This document shows, one piece after another, positions 1 to 7,970 of a stretch of 48,521 nt of DNA. The number at the start of each line of letters is the position of its first letter. Position 1 is the first letter of the stretch. Origin of the DNA: an uncultured Clostridia bacterium (GTDB lineage Bacteria; Bacillota; Clostridia; Oscillospirales; Acutalibacteraceae); assembly GCA_947593615.1 (NCBI GenBank), contig CANQDR010000014.1, positions 1 to 48,521 of the forward strand, in the 5' to 3' direction. The position numbers and the translations under genes were made by a program. Below the pieces are notes generated by a model. The model was not told where the DNA came from. It was given only the letters and a program-made list of their open reading frames with translations, and made no database searches.

Positions 1-290
1 GTTGGGTATGGGTGGTGGTACTCGTTCAGATACCGGGCAATCTGATTGAGGTTGCCGCCGATCTTCCCGTACTCGGCGGTCAGCTTCCCGACAGCGGCAA
101 GCAGCTCGTCGTTGACCGGGGAGACGGTGATGATAGGTCGGACGGTGGCCTTGGTGATCGCCTGTCGTATAAACTCGGATTGGCTCATTTCATAAGCCGC
201 AAGCCGCTCGGTGAAATCGGCGTATTCTTCCTCGGTTATACGGGTCTTGACTACCCGGCTGCGGTGCGGCGTGGCGTATCGTTTTCTCAT
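1..290 (-). CDS. mobC: MobC-like mobilization (relaxosome) protein, 3' end outside window
   Basis: The minus strand is open from an ATG at 288-290 to the left edge, giving 96 residues with no stop. An N-terminal basic stretch (MRKRYATPHRSR) is followed by a ribbon-helix-helix-like segment (KTRITEEEYADF, then MSQSEFIRQAI, about residues 15-45) and the MobC-type motif GGNLNQIARYLN near residues 80-91. MobC proteins help the relaxase open oriT during plasmid or IME transfer; the relaxase would be expected just left of the window. The start has a GGGAGG ribosome binding site. G+C content is visibly higher than in the chromosomal genes. Family call is confident; the missing C-terminus and neighbour are inferred. 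Confidence 0.85.
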   Translation of the reverse strand, partial: MRKRYATPHRSRVVKTRITEEEYADFTERLAAYEMSQSEFIRQAITKATVRPIITVSPVNDELLAAVGKLTAEYGKIGGNLNQIARYLNEYHHPYP

Positions 291-307
291 GGTCGTAAAA
301 CCTCCCT

Positions 308-720
308 TCACTATACAACGGACATTTTTTCGGCGTTTGAGGGGGTATCGCTTCAAAAAATTTTTTGGCGGTAAAAGTTCCTCTCACTATACAACGGACA
401 GTTTTTTTGCTTTTGTCCACTCGTTTTGAAATAATCTTCCTACTTTTCAACGGACAGAAATCTCCCGTTTGGCGGGGTATGCATCTAAAAAATTTGATGC
501 CCCTACTTTACAACGGACATTTTCTCGGCAAAACACACCCCTGTAGTCGTGAAAATTTTCCTCCTACTTTTCAACGGACATAAATTGCCCGAAACGCAGG
601 TATCGGCAGAGGGAAATTATAGCTCCCACTTTACAACGGACAATTTGAGGCAGATTTTTAACATCCGGCGAGAGAAAATTTTCAAATGTCGTGCACATAC
701 CCTCTACTTTACAACGGACA
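308..720. repeat. Seven-copy 17-bp degenerate direct-repeat array upstream of mobC
   Basis: A unit close to CTACTTTACAACGGACA occurs at about 309-324, 385-400, 440-456, 503-519, 564-580, 626-642 and 704-720. The CAACGGACA core is invariant; the 5' half varies (TATA, TTTT or TTTA). Start-to-start spacing is 55-78 bp and the intervening DNA is unrelated. All copies point the same way, and on the mobC strand each reads TGTCCGTTG followed by a purine-rich tail. No protein-coding gene is evident across 291-1079. Function unknown: binding sites for a relaxosome, replication or regulatory protein are possible. Confidence 0.8.
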
Positions 721-783
721 AAATCTGTTCAAAAAACAGGGGTGAGCAGAAAAAATTTGCGGCGCAAGCCGCATAAGCAGGGT

Positions 784-862
784 TTGGGGAAGGCACTCCC
801 CAACAAGATTCCCACGGGCAAAATGAGCGCAGAAGCGAATTTTGGCACCGTGGTAGAATCTT
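784..862. other. Candidate origin of transfer: two adjacent inverted repeats
   Basis: Two palindromes lie side by side. The first has perfect 7-bp arms TTGGGGA (784-790) and TCCCCAA (797-803). The second is imperfect: AAGATTCCCACGG (805-817) against CCGTGGTAGAATCTT (848-862). This arrangement, some 500 bp upstream of mobC in the same mobile region, resembles oriT sites recognised by Mob relaxases. The nick site cannot be assigned from sequence alone. The rest of 863-1014 holds no gene that can be recognised. Confidence 0.5.
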
Positions 863-1014
863 GCTCTTAGCTTCCCACGCGCTCACTCCATACAGCCGTT
901 TGATATTGCACCGATTGACAGGCAATAAAAATTGCCGCTGCCCAACATGGTGGGTAACGGCAAAGCCAATATGAAAATCTTACTGACACTTTTGAGGAAA
1001 AGTGAAAAAACGTC

Positions 1015-1043
1015 TTGATTTTATTCGCAATATCGAGTACAAT
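1015..1043 (+). promoter_or_regulatory. Sigma-A type promoter of the small HTH gene
   Basis: TTGATT (1015-1020) and TACAAT (1038-1043) are separated by exactly 17 bp, 37 bp upstream of the start codon at 1080. It may also drive the restriction cassette behind that gene. Confidence 0.7.
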
Positions 1044-1079
1044 ATATGAGTAGAAATATGTCGTCAGGGGGCAAGAACA

Positions 1080-1298
1080 ATGAAGTATCTGTCTATTCGT
1101 CAGACAGCGGAACGCTGGGGAATCTCCACCCGGCGGATACAGATTTTATGTGCGGAGGGACGTGTCCCCGGCGCGGTCAGGATCGATTATTCGTGGGCGA
1201 TACCCGATGACGAGCCGAAGCCAAAGGACGCGAGAATCAAGAGCGGGAAGTATATAAAACGTCCTGCTGCTGACAGCGATAACAGCGAAAATACATGA
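1080..1298 (+). CDS. Small MerR/excisionase-type helix-turn-helix protein
   Basis: A 72-residue protein with a winged HTH of the DNA-binding excisionase/MerR kind over nearly its whole length: IRQTAERWGISTRRIQILC (about residues 6-24), then GRVPGAVRI and the wing-like SWAIPDD. The C-terminus is short, basic and Ser/Asp-rich. AGGGGG lies just upstream of the ATG. It is the first gene in front of the type I restriction cassette, and its size and position suggest a local transcriptional regulator, comparable to controller proteins of other R-M systems; this role is inference. The DNA target may be the palindrome in front of hsdR. Confidence 0.75.
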   Translation: MKYLSIRQTAERWGISTRRIQILCAEGRVPGAVRIDYSWAIPDDEPKPKDARIKSGKYIKRPAADSDNSENT

Positions 1299-1401
1299 CA
1301 TTTTCCACGGTACAAAATCGTTGCGCCCTAATCGGGCAAGGTCTTTCTAAATGATACAATTTGCTTTCCCTGCCTCAACATCATCCATCATTTGCTGAAA
1401 A

Positions 1402-1424
1402 CTTCCGATGTTTTTTATCGGAAG
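1402..1424 (+). promoter_or_regulatory. Hairpin just upstream of the hsdR ribosome binding site
   Basis: Perfect 8-bp arms CTTCCGAT (1402-1409) and ATCGGAAG (1417-1424) with a T-rich 7-nt loop end 5 bp before the GGAGG of hsdR. It could act as an operator or as an RNA structure limiting hsdR translation. The 1299-1441 gap otherwise holds no gene. Confidence 0.5.
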
Positions 1425-1441
1425 CATAGGAGGTAAACGGT

Positions 1442-3805
1442 ATGATATTACCCAAAAATCAAATGACAGAAGAAGATATTAAATTGCAATACATTACCCC
1501 TGCGATAACTGCCAAATGGAGTCGATCCAAAATTACTATGGAAACAAAGATTACAGACGGCAGAATCAATTTAAAGGGTAATATTGCCGTGCGTGAAAAG
1601 CCAAAGAAGGCAGATTATATCCTTTATTTGAATGCCAATAATCCCATTGCTATTATTGAGGCAAAAGACAATAATCATTCTGTTTCATACGGACTCCAGC
1701 AGGCAAAAACATATGCGCAGATGTTGGATATCCCATTTGCGTTTAGTTCGAATGGAGACGGCTTTGCAGAATACGATTTTCTTACGGGATCTGAACGAGA
1801 GTTTTCTATGGATGAGTTCCCGACAGAGGACGAACTCGCTGCAAGATATAAAGTCGAAGTCAATGGGGGCAAAGGATTATCTCCGAAAGAAGAGTCTATC
1901 CTTGCGCAGCCATACTATACCAGTTACAACACCTACGCCCCGAGATACTATCAGAGAATTGCCGTAAACCGCACCTTAGCCGCTATCACAAAAGGGGAAA
2001 AACGTTTGCTGCTCGTCATGGCTACCGGCACAGGAAAGACCTATACGGCTTTTCAAATCGTATATCGCTTGTTGAAATCGGGTTTAAAGAAAAAGGTGCT
2101 TTACCTTGCCGACAGAAATATTCTTGTTGATCAGTCCATTCAGCAGGATTTCGCTCCCCTTGAAAAGACTATACATAAGATTAACTTTGCGAAAGACGAT
2201 CCCGTTACCATCACTTCTCACGAAGTCTATTTCTCCCTTTATCAGCAGCTCGCAGGTAACGAAGAAAATGAAGATGAAGAAAGCGGCGACGAGGCAGCTA
2301 CCCGCTTCGCCAAACTCTTTCATAAAGACTTCTTTGACCTGATTATCGTTGATGAGTGTCACAGAGGTTCTGCAAAAAAGGACAGCAACTGGCGTAAAAT
2401 ATTGGAATACTTTTCTTCCGCAACGCAGATCGGTATGACCGCAACGCCGAAAGAAACAAAGTATATCTCTAACGTTGACTACTTTGGTGAGCCGGTTTAT
2501 ACATACAGCCTGAAAGAAGGCATTGAAGACGGATTCCTTGCGCCATTTAGAGTGATTAACATCAAAACAAATATAGGTGAAGGTTGGAGACCATTCGCCG
2601 GACAATGTGACAAGAACGGCGTACCGATTGAGGACAGGATATATACCAACAGCGATTTTGACTACAACATTATTCTTGAAGATAGAATTTATGAAGTTGC
2701 AAAGGAAATTACGGAATATTTAAAGAGTACCGGCAGAATGCAAAAAACGATTGTATTCTGTGCGAACGAAGACCACGCCGAGCGTATGAGAGCTGCCCTT
2801 AACAACCTCAATTCGGATATGTGCAGGAAGAACGCGGATTATGTTGTTCGCATTACCGGTTCGGATGTTTACGGCAAAAGTAAGCTTGATTACTTTATTT
2901 CCGTATCCTCTGAATATCCCGTAATCGCTACAACTTCAAAATTACTGTCCACAGGCGCAGACTGTAAGATGACAAAGCTGATTGTTCTTGATGAAATGAT
3001 CAGCTCTATGACCGAATTCAAGCAGATTATCGGCAGAGGGACAAGGCTTCGTGAAAAGGACGGAAAGACACATTTTGTTGTGATGGATTTCCGCAATGTA
3101 ACACGCCTTTTTGCTGATCCCGAATGGGATGGCCCGATTGAGATTGACCCTAACTATCCTCCAAAACCTGTTGAACCAAATTCTGAGCCTGTTGATCCGC
3201 CGCAGCCGCCGATTCCTCCAACTCCACCGAAAATGAAACCAATCATTACAGAGGACGGCTGCAATGTCGAGATTATTGGAAAAGCTGTATCCGTTTATGA
3301 TGCAAATGGAAAGCTGCTTAGACAGGAAAGTATCGTTGACTATACGAAATCCAATATTGTTGGCAAATATGCCTCTCTTGATAATTTCATCCAAACGTGG
3401 ACGGCTTCAGAGAAAAAAGAAGCTATTAAAGAACTTCTTATGGAGCAAGGCATTGATCTTGAGCAGATGAAACAGGATCAGGATATGAGCGAAGTGGATG
3501 ATTTCGATTTCATTTGCCACGTAGCATATGATCAGAAACCGCTTACTCGCCGTGAGCGTGTGAACAATGTCAAAAAGCGTGATTTCTTGAGCAAATATAG
3601 CGGCGTAGCAAGAGAGGTGCTGGAAGCACTTCTGGATAAGTATATGAACATCGGTATTTACGAGATTGAAAAAACCGAAATCCTTCAACTTGATCCCTTA
3701 AAAAAATTCGGCAAACCATCAAAAATTGCCACATATTTTGGCGGTAAGGCTGGCTATCTCCGAGCCATAAAGGAATTGGAAGAAGAATTATATAAAGCAA
3801 GTTAA
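1442..3805 (+). CDS. hsdR: Type I restriction enzyme, R (motor and nuclease) subunit
   Basis: A 787-aa HsdR subunit that translocates and cleaves unmodified DNA in complex with HsdM and HsdS. The N-terminal nuclease has D58 and E73-A-K75 in the PD-(D/E)xK pattern (IAIIEAKD). The SF2 motor follows: Walker A ATGTGKT at 194-200, DECH at 304-307, TATP at 333-336, and QIIGRGTR as motif VI in the middle of the protein. A proline-rich linker (PPQPPIPPTPP) joins the motor to a helical C-terminal domain that docks on HsdM. The start has a clear GGAGG. All key residues are present, so the subunit looks functional. It is the first gene of a tightly packed plus-strand cassette. Confidence 0.95.
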   Translation: MILPKNQMTEEDIKLQYITPAITAKWSRSKITMETKITDGRINLKGNIAVREKPKKADYILYLNANNPIAIIEAKDNNHSVSYGLQQAKTYAQMLDIPFAFSSNGDGFAEYDFLTGSEREFSMDEFPTEDELAARYKVEVNGGKGLSPKEESILAQPYYTSYNTYAPRYYQRIAVNRTLAAITKGEKRLLLVMATGTGKTYTAFQIVYRLLKSGLKKKVLYLADRNILVDQSIQQDFAPLEKTIHKINFAKDDPVTITSHEVYFSLYQQLAGNEENEDEESGDEAATRFAKLFHKDFFDLIIVDECHRGSAKKDSNWRKILEYFSSATQIGMTATPKETKYISNVDYFGEPVYTYSLKEGIEDGFLAPFRVINIKTNIGEGWRPFAGQCDKNGVPIEDRIYTNSDFDYNIILEDRIYEVAKEITEYLKSTGRMQKTIVFCANEDHAERMRAALNNLNSDMCRKNADYVVRITGSDVYGKSKLDYFISVSSEYPVIATTSKLLSTGADCKMTKLIVLDEMISSMTEFKQIIGRGTRLREKDGKTHFVVMDFRNVTRLFADPEWDGPIEIDPNYPPKPVEPNSEPVDPPQPPIPPTPPKMKPIITEDGCNVEIIGKAVSVYDANGKLLRQESIVDYTKSNIVGKYASLDNFIQTWTASEKKEAIKELLMEQGIDLEQMKQDQDMSEVDDFDFICHVAYDQKPLTRRERVNNVKKRDFLSKYSGVAREVLEALLDKYMNIGIYEIEKTEILQLDPLKKFGKPSKIATYFGGKAGYLRAIKELEEELYKAS

Positions 3806-3819
3806 AATCAGGTGGTTTT

Positions 3820-4434
3820 ATGGAACATAAGCACATTTGCGATCTGACACCAACAGAATTTGAAAGGTATTGTTATGACTTTTTAAATGGATATGCGCAA
3901 AATGAAGGATTGCAGGATTTTAAGATAACTCACAATAAGAAAATCAAAACTTCCGATGGTAAATATCAGATAGATGTTTATGCTGAGTTTACCGCTATGG
4001 GTTCACGGTTCAAAGTTTTGTGTGAATGTAAGAAATACAAAAACAGAGTGAACAGAGATAAGGTCGCCATCCTCCACCGCAAGCTTGAAAGCGTGGGTGC
4101 ACAAAAAGGTATTTTGATTTCAACAAGCGACTTTCAAAGCGGAGCTGTTGAATATGGAAAAGTCCACGGGATTACTTTGATTAAAGCCGAAGATTATCAT
4201 TTTGAATATCTTTCCCATTCCAGCGGTCAGCAGCAAAACGATGACAATGATCCGTTCCTCTACGCTGAAAAGCATATGCCTCCATACGTTGCATTTGATT
4301 GTACTGCTAATGCCGAGGAACCTCTTAAAATATATCCTACACGGGAAATGATTAAAGAGCTACTCATAGAGCAGGACCACAGGATCAAAGAGGTATTAGG
4401 GATTGATGCGCCGCTTGATTTTTCAGAAATATAA
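3820..4434 (+). CDS. Mrr-like restriction endonuclease embedded in the hsd operon
   Basis: A 204-aa protein beginning 14 bp after hsdR. Its first 130 residues match an Mrr-type nuclease fold: helical start (LTPTEFERYCYDFL), D52 in QIDVYAEF, E69-C-K71 in LCECKKYK, and the typical later strand QKGILISTSDFQSGAVEYG. These form a D-E-x-K active site. The tail (about 135-204) is not recognised. Mrr proteins cut modified or foreign DNA. Its position between hsdR and hsdM suggests it works with, or backs up, the type I enzyme; that partnership is inference. It ends 20 bp before hsdM. Confidence 0.85.
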   Translation: MEHKHICDLTPTEFERYCYDFLNGYAQNEGLQDFKITHNKKIKTSDGKYQIDVYAEFTAMGSRFKVLCECKKYKNRVNRDKVAILHRKLESVGAQKGILISTSDFQSGAVEYGKVHGITLIKAEDYHFEYLSHSSGQQQNDDNDPFLYAEKHMPPYVAFDCTANAEEPLKIYPTREMIKELLIEQDHRIKEVLGIDAPLDFSEI

Positions 4435-4454
4435 GAAAGCGCAGGTTAAATAAT

Positions 4455-5933
4455 ATGAGCAATCTATCAGGATTTGTAAAAAGACTTCGTGACATTATGC
4501 GCAATGATGCAGGTATCAATGGTGATGCCCAGCGTATTGAGCAGATCGCATGGATGCTCTTTTTAAAAGTATATGATGCAAAAGAACAGGATTGGGAATG
4601 GGACGACGACAACTATGTTTCCATCATTCCCGAAGAGTGTCGTTGGGCAAATTGGGCGGTGGATGACCGTTCCGGTTCTGCTATGACCGGGGATAGATTG
4701 CTTGAGTTTGTGAATAACACGTTGTTTCCAACGCTTAAGAATTTGCCTGTAACAGCATCCACACCCATCAAAAAGGCAATCGTGCAGACCACCTTTGCCG
4801 ACGCCAACAACTATATGAAGGACGGTGTTCTACTCCGCCAAGTAATCAATGTCATCGACGAGCTTGACCTTTCCGACTACGAGGAAAGCCATGCTTTCGG
4901 TGATATTTACGAGTCCATCTTGAAAGAACTGCAAAGCGCAGGTAGTGCCGGTGAGTTTTATACCCCTCGTGCCGTAACCGACTTTATGGCACAGATGATT
5001 CAGCCCAAGATCGGCGAGAAAATGGCAGACTTTGCTTGCGGTACGGGCGGCTTTATCACAAGCTGGCTGAAAGAACTGGACAAGCAGGTTAAGACAACCG
5101 AAGATACAAAAGCATACGGCAATTCCATTTACGGTATCGAGAAAAAGCAGTTTCCTTATATGCTTTGTATCACCAATATGCTTCTGCACGACTTGGATGT
5201 TCCGCAGGTATTCCATGCAAACTCCTTGCTTCATGATGTATTGGACTATACCGAGAGCGATCAGTTTGATGTTATTCTGATGAATCCCCCTTACGGCGGC
5301 AGCGAGAAAGCGGAGGTAAAAAATCATTTTCCGTCCGACCTTGCAAGCTCTGAGACTGCTGATCTCTTTATGTCGGTGATTATGTATCGCTTAAAGAGAA
5401 ATGGTCGTGCAGCCGTTATTCTGCCCGACGGTTTCCTGTTCGGCACGGATAACGCCAAGGTGAACATCAAAAAGAAATTGCTGTCCGAGTTTAACCTGCA
5501 TACCATTGTGCGTATGCCGAGCAGCGTCTTTGCGCCTTATACTTCAATAACAACCAATATTCTGTTCTTTGACCGTACCAAACCCACCGAAGAAACTTGG
5601 TTCTACCGTCTCGATATGCCGGAGGGATATAAGCATTTCTCCAAAACCAAACCGATGAAAATGAAACATTTTAACCCTGTTCTTGAATGGTGGAACAACC
5701 GTCAGGAAATTACGGTTGACGGCTTTGATAAAGCAAAGAAATTTACCGTTCAACAGCTCACCGAAGAACTGGGCTACAATCTCGATCAATGCGGTTACCC
5801 TCACATTGAAGAAGAAATTCTTGACCCTATGGATCTGATCCAGCGTTATCAGGAGGAACGTGCATCTCTGAACGCGGAGATTGACCGTGTGCTGGCTGAT
5901 ATTACTGCCATTCTCGGAGGTGGCCAAGAATGA
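4455..5933 (+). CDS. hsdM: Type I restriction-modification DNA N6-adenine methyltransferase, M subunit
   Basis: A 492-aa HsdM. An N-terminal helical domain (about 1-150) contains NDAGINGDAQRIEQIAWMLFLK. The methyltransferase domain shows GEFYTPR at 166-172, the SAM-binding motif I DFACGTGGF at 192-200 and catalytic NPPYGG at 277-282. It methylates adenine in the sequence chosen by HsdS and also forms the core of the restriction complex. Its last codons overlap the hsdS start (ATGA at 5930-5933), implying translational coupling. No key residue is missing. Confidence 0.95.
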   Translation: MSNLSGFVKRLRDIMRNDAGINGDAQRIEQIAWMLFLKVYDAKEQDWEWDDDNYVSIIPEECRWANWAVDDRSGSAMTGDRLLEFVNNTLFPTLKNLPVTASTPIKKAIVQTTFADANNYMKDGVLLRQVINVIDELDLSDYEESHAFGDIYESILKELQSAGSAGEFYTPRAVTDFMAQMIQPKIGEKMADFACGTGGFITSWLKELDKQVKTTEDTKAYGNSIYGIEKKQFPYMLCITNMLLHDLDVPQVFHANSLLHDVLDYTESDQFDVILMNPPYGGSEKAEVKNHFPSDLASSETADLFMSVIMYRLKRNGRAAVILPDGFLFGTDNAKVNIKKKLLSEFNLHTIVRMPSSVFAPYTSITTNILFFDRTKPTEETWFYRLDMPEGYKHFSKTKPMKMKHFNPVLEWWNNRQEITVDGFDKAKKFTVQQLTEELGYNLDQCGYPHIEEEILDPMDLIQRYQEERASLNAEIDRVLADITAILGGGQE

Positions 5934-7408
5934 CACCACAGGAATTAAAAAACAGCATTTTACAACTTGCAATTCAAGGCAAACTTGTCGAACAGCGCCC
6001 AGACGAGGGCACGGGCGAGGAGCTTTTCCGCAAGATTCAGGCGGAGAAGCAGGTTCTCATCAAGGCAGGGAAAATCAAAAAGGAAAAGCCCCTGCCCGAG
6101 ATTTCTGACGACGAAAAGCCGTTTGATATTCCCGAGAGCTGGGCTTGGGTAAAATTCGGTGATATAGTTTACCATAATATGGGGAAAACTCCCTCAAGAA
6201 CAGAATCACAATGGTGGGGAAAAGATATTCCGTGGGTATCTATATCGGACATGATAGAAAATGGACGAGTAGATAGCACAAAAGAAAGAATTGCAGAATC
6301 AGCTTTATCGGAAGTGTTTGGAAATAAAATATCCAAAGCAGGTACGCTTTTAATGAGCTTTAAATTAACTGTCGGTCGTGTATCTATCCTTGATATTGAC
6401 GCAGTACATAATGAAGCTATCATTTCAATATATCCTTGCTATGATATTGATAATGCAACTCAAATGTATCTGTTTAAAATTTTGCCGTTTATTTCTCAAT
6501 ATGGCGAAAGCAAAAATGCCATTAAAGGTAAAACGCTCAACAGTACCAGTATAAATAATATGCTCGTCCCCCTCCCGCCCCTCGCCGAGCAGAAGCGCAT
6601 TGTTGCCAAAATTGAGGAGCTGCTACCCTATATTGACCGCTACGCCGAGGCGTGGGACAGGCTCGAAGCCCTTAACAAGCGTTTTCCCGAGGATATAAAA
6701 AAGTCACTGCTGCAAATGGCGATTCAAGGCAAACTTGTCGAGCAACGCCCCGAAGAAGGCACCGGCGAGGAGCTTTACCGTAAGATTCAGGCGGAGAAGC
6801 AGACGCTCATAAAGGCAGGGAAAATCAAAAAGGAAAAGCCCCTGCCTGAAATTGCAGAGGACGAGATTCCGTTTGATATTCCAGAAAGCTGGATTTGGGT
6901 AAAAGTCGGAAATATGGCTGTTGTGCAATCCAGTAAAAGAGTATTCGAAAAAGATTATGTTCCTGAGGGAATTCCATTCTTTCGATCAAAGGAAATTGGA
7001 GACTTGTATCGAAATGAACCAATAAAGACAGAACTGTTTATTACAGAGGAACACTACAAAGCATTAGCCGAGGGATACGGTGTGCCACAAAAGGGAGATA
7101 TTTTGATTACTTCGGTTGGAACAATAGGCAACACGTGGATTTGTGATGAGCGGAAATTCTATTATAAAGATGGCAATATAACACAAATCTGTGGAAGCCA
7201 GTTTTTTGACTCAAAATATGTAGAATATTTCCTGCACAGTCCTTGGTTTGAAAAACAAGCGTTGTCAACTGTTGCAGGTACAGCATATTCAGCACTAACA
7301 ATCGTTAAGTCGAAAAACTTGATAATACCCCTCCCGCCCCTTGCCGAGCAGAAGCGCATTGTTGCAAAGTTAGAAGAAATCCTGCCGTTGTGTGAACGGC
7401 TGAAATGA
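5930..7408 (+). CDS. hsdS: Type I restriction-modification specificity subunit with two target recognition domains
   Basis: A 492-aa HsdS built as two half-subunits. Each half starts with a conserved helix-rich segment (LAIQGKLVEQRP.EGTGEEL, then PFDIPESW) at about residues 14-75 and 264-325, continues into a variable recognition domain, and ends with PLPPLAEQKRIVAK at about 213-226 and 466-479. The two recognition domains differ in sequence, so the enzyme should read a bipartite target; the target cannot be predicted here. The halves share long direct repeats at DNA level, which makes domain exchange possible. It overlaps hsdM by 4 bp and is followed 9 bp later by the HEPN gene. Confidence 0.95.
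   Translation: MTPQELKNSILQLAIQGKLVEQRPDEGTGEELFRKIQAEKQVLIKAGKIKKEKPLPEISDDEKPFDIPESWAWVKFGDIVYHNMGKTPSRTESQWWGKDIPWVSISDMIENGRVDSTKERIAESALSEVFGNKISKAGTLLMSFKLTVGRVSILDIDAVHNEAIISIYPCYDIDNATQMYLFKILPFISQYGESKNAIKGKTLNSTSINNMLVPLPPLAEQKRIVAKIEELLPYIDRYAEAWDRLEALNKRFPEDIKKSLLQMAIQGKLVEQRPEEGTGEELYRKIQAEKQTLIKAGKIKKEKPLPEIAEDEIPFDIPESWIWVKVGNMAVVQSSKRVFEKDYVPEGIPFFRSKEIGDLYRNEPIKTELFITEEHYKALAEGYGVPQKGDILITSVGTIGNTWICDERKFYYKDGNITQICGSQFFDSKYVEYFLHSPWFEKQALSTVAGTAYSALTIVKSKNLIIPLPPLAEQKRIVAKLEEILPLCERLK
5969..6154 (+). repeat. 186-bp intragenic direct repeat in hsdS (copy 1; copy 2 at 6719-6904)
   Basis: Copy 1 (5969-6154) and copy 2 (6719-6904) align without gaps at a 750-bp offset and are highly similar, including long identical blocks around GCAGGGAAAATCAAAAAGGA. 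A second shared block lies at 6569-6620 and 7328-7379. They encode the conserved borders of both recognition domains. Confidence 0.85.
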
Positions 7409-7417
7409 GGTGAAAAA

Positions 7418-7873
7418 ATGTCAGTATTTGATGATTTCGAAACGATTCTTGATTATGCTCATATGTGGAACTGGGCACCAGATTGGAATGTAGTCAAAGA
7501 TATTTATTCGCGTATTCCGGAATCTTATTCCGTTCTGACGCCATTTGCCTATTCTTATCTTGAAGAGCTGATTCGTTCAACAACATCAGAGTATGGAGTC
7601 CCGTTTCTTGACCGAAATGGTAAGAAAAATAATTTCAAGGTTGGAACGGGATTGATAAAACTTGCCAAAGAGGAGAATGCGGATAAGCCGGAATATATCG
7701 CATTATTGGATAAGGCGAAAAAATACTTCCAGTATACATACGAAGATCCTACCGATGAAAATGGTCGTAACAAGGTAGTTCATGGTCATTTACATCCGCG
7801 TTTCTGGAGTCAAGAAGCGTTTGAGCAGCTAATTCATGATATAGCAGAATTGTCACCGTTTGCGGGGTTTTGA
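7418..7873 (+). CDS. HEPN-like protein with an RNxxxH motif, possible RNase
   Basis: A 151-aa protein of unknown function, 9 bp after hsdS with a good ribosome binding site (GAGGTG). Residues 116-123 read GRNKVVHG: R117-N118-x3-H122 is the R-x4-H signature of HEPN ribonucleases and is followed by the Gly often seen in that family. The rest is mostly helical in character with conserved-looking aromatic residues (MWNWAPDW, YFQYTYED). HEPN proteins in defence islands often cut RNA on infection; the sequence shows the motif, while the activity is inferred. Its place between hsdS and a helicase recalls the anticodon nuclease PrrC that rides with a type I system, but no PrrC-like ATPase is present. 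Confidence 0.6.
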   Translation: MSVFDDFETILDYAHMWNWAPDWNVVKDIYSRIPESYSVLTPFAYSYLEELIRSTTSEYGVPFLDRNGKKNNFKVGTGLIKLAKEENADKPEYIALLDKAKKYFQYTYEDPTDENGRNKVVHGHLHPRFWSQEAFEQLIHDIAELSPFAGF

Positions 7874-7970
7874 TCAGCCTTAATTGATTGCGTGATTCCC
7901 TCGAACAGAAATGAAATAGAAAAGCAAAGACGGGAACTACTTAGAGACTTAAAAAGCAAGGAGAAAAGTT

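Noticed and set aside
308..720. CRISPR array
   Set aside because: Repeats are 17 bp and degenerate, spacers vary from about 38 to 61 bp, and no cas gene is present.
2084..2605. 173-aa minus-strand frame within hsdR
   Set aside because: Shadow frame of a clear gene on the plus strand, without its own signals; the same applies to other frames antisense to dnaK, hrcA and the tape measure gene.
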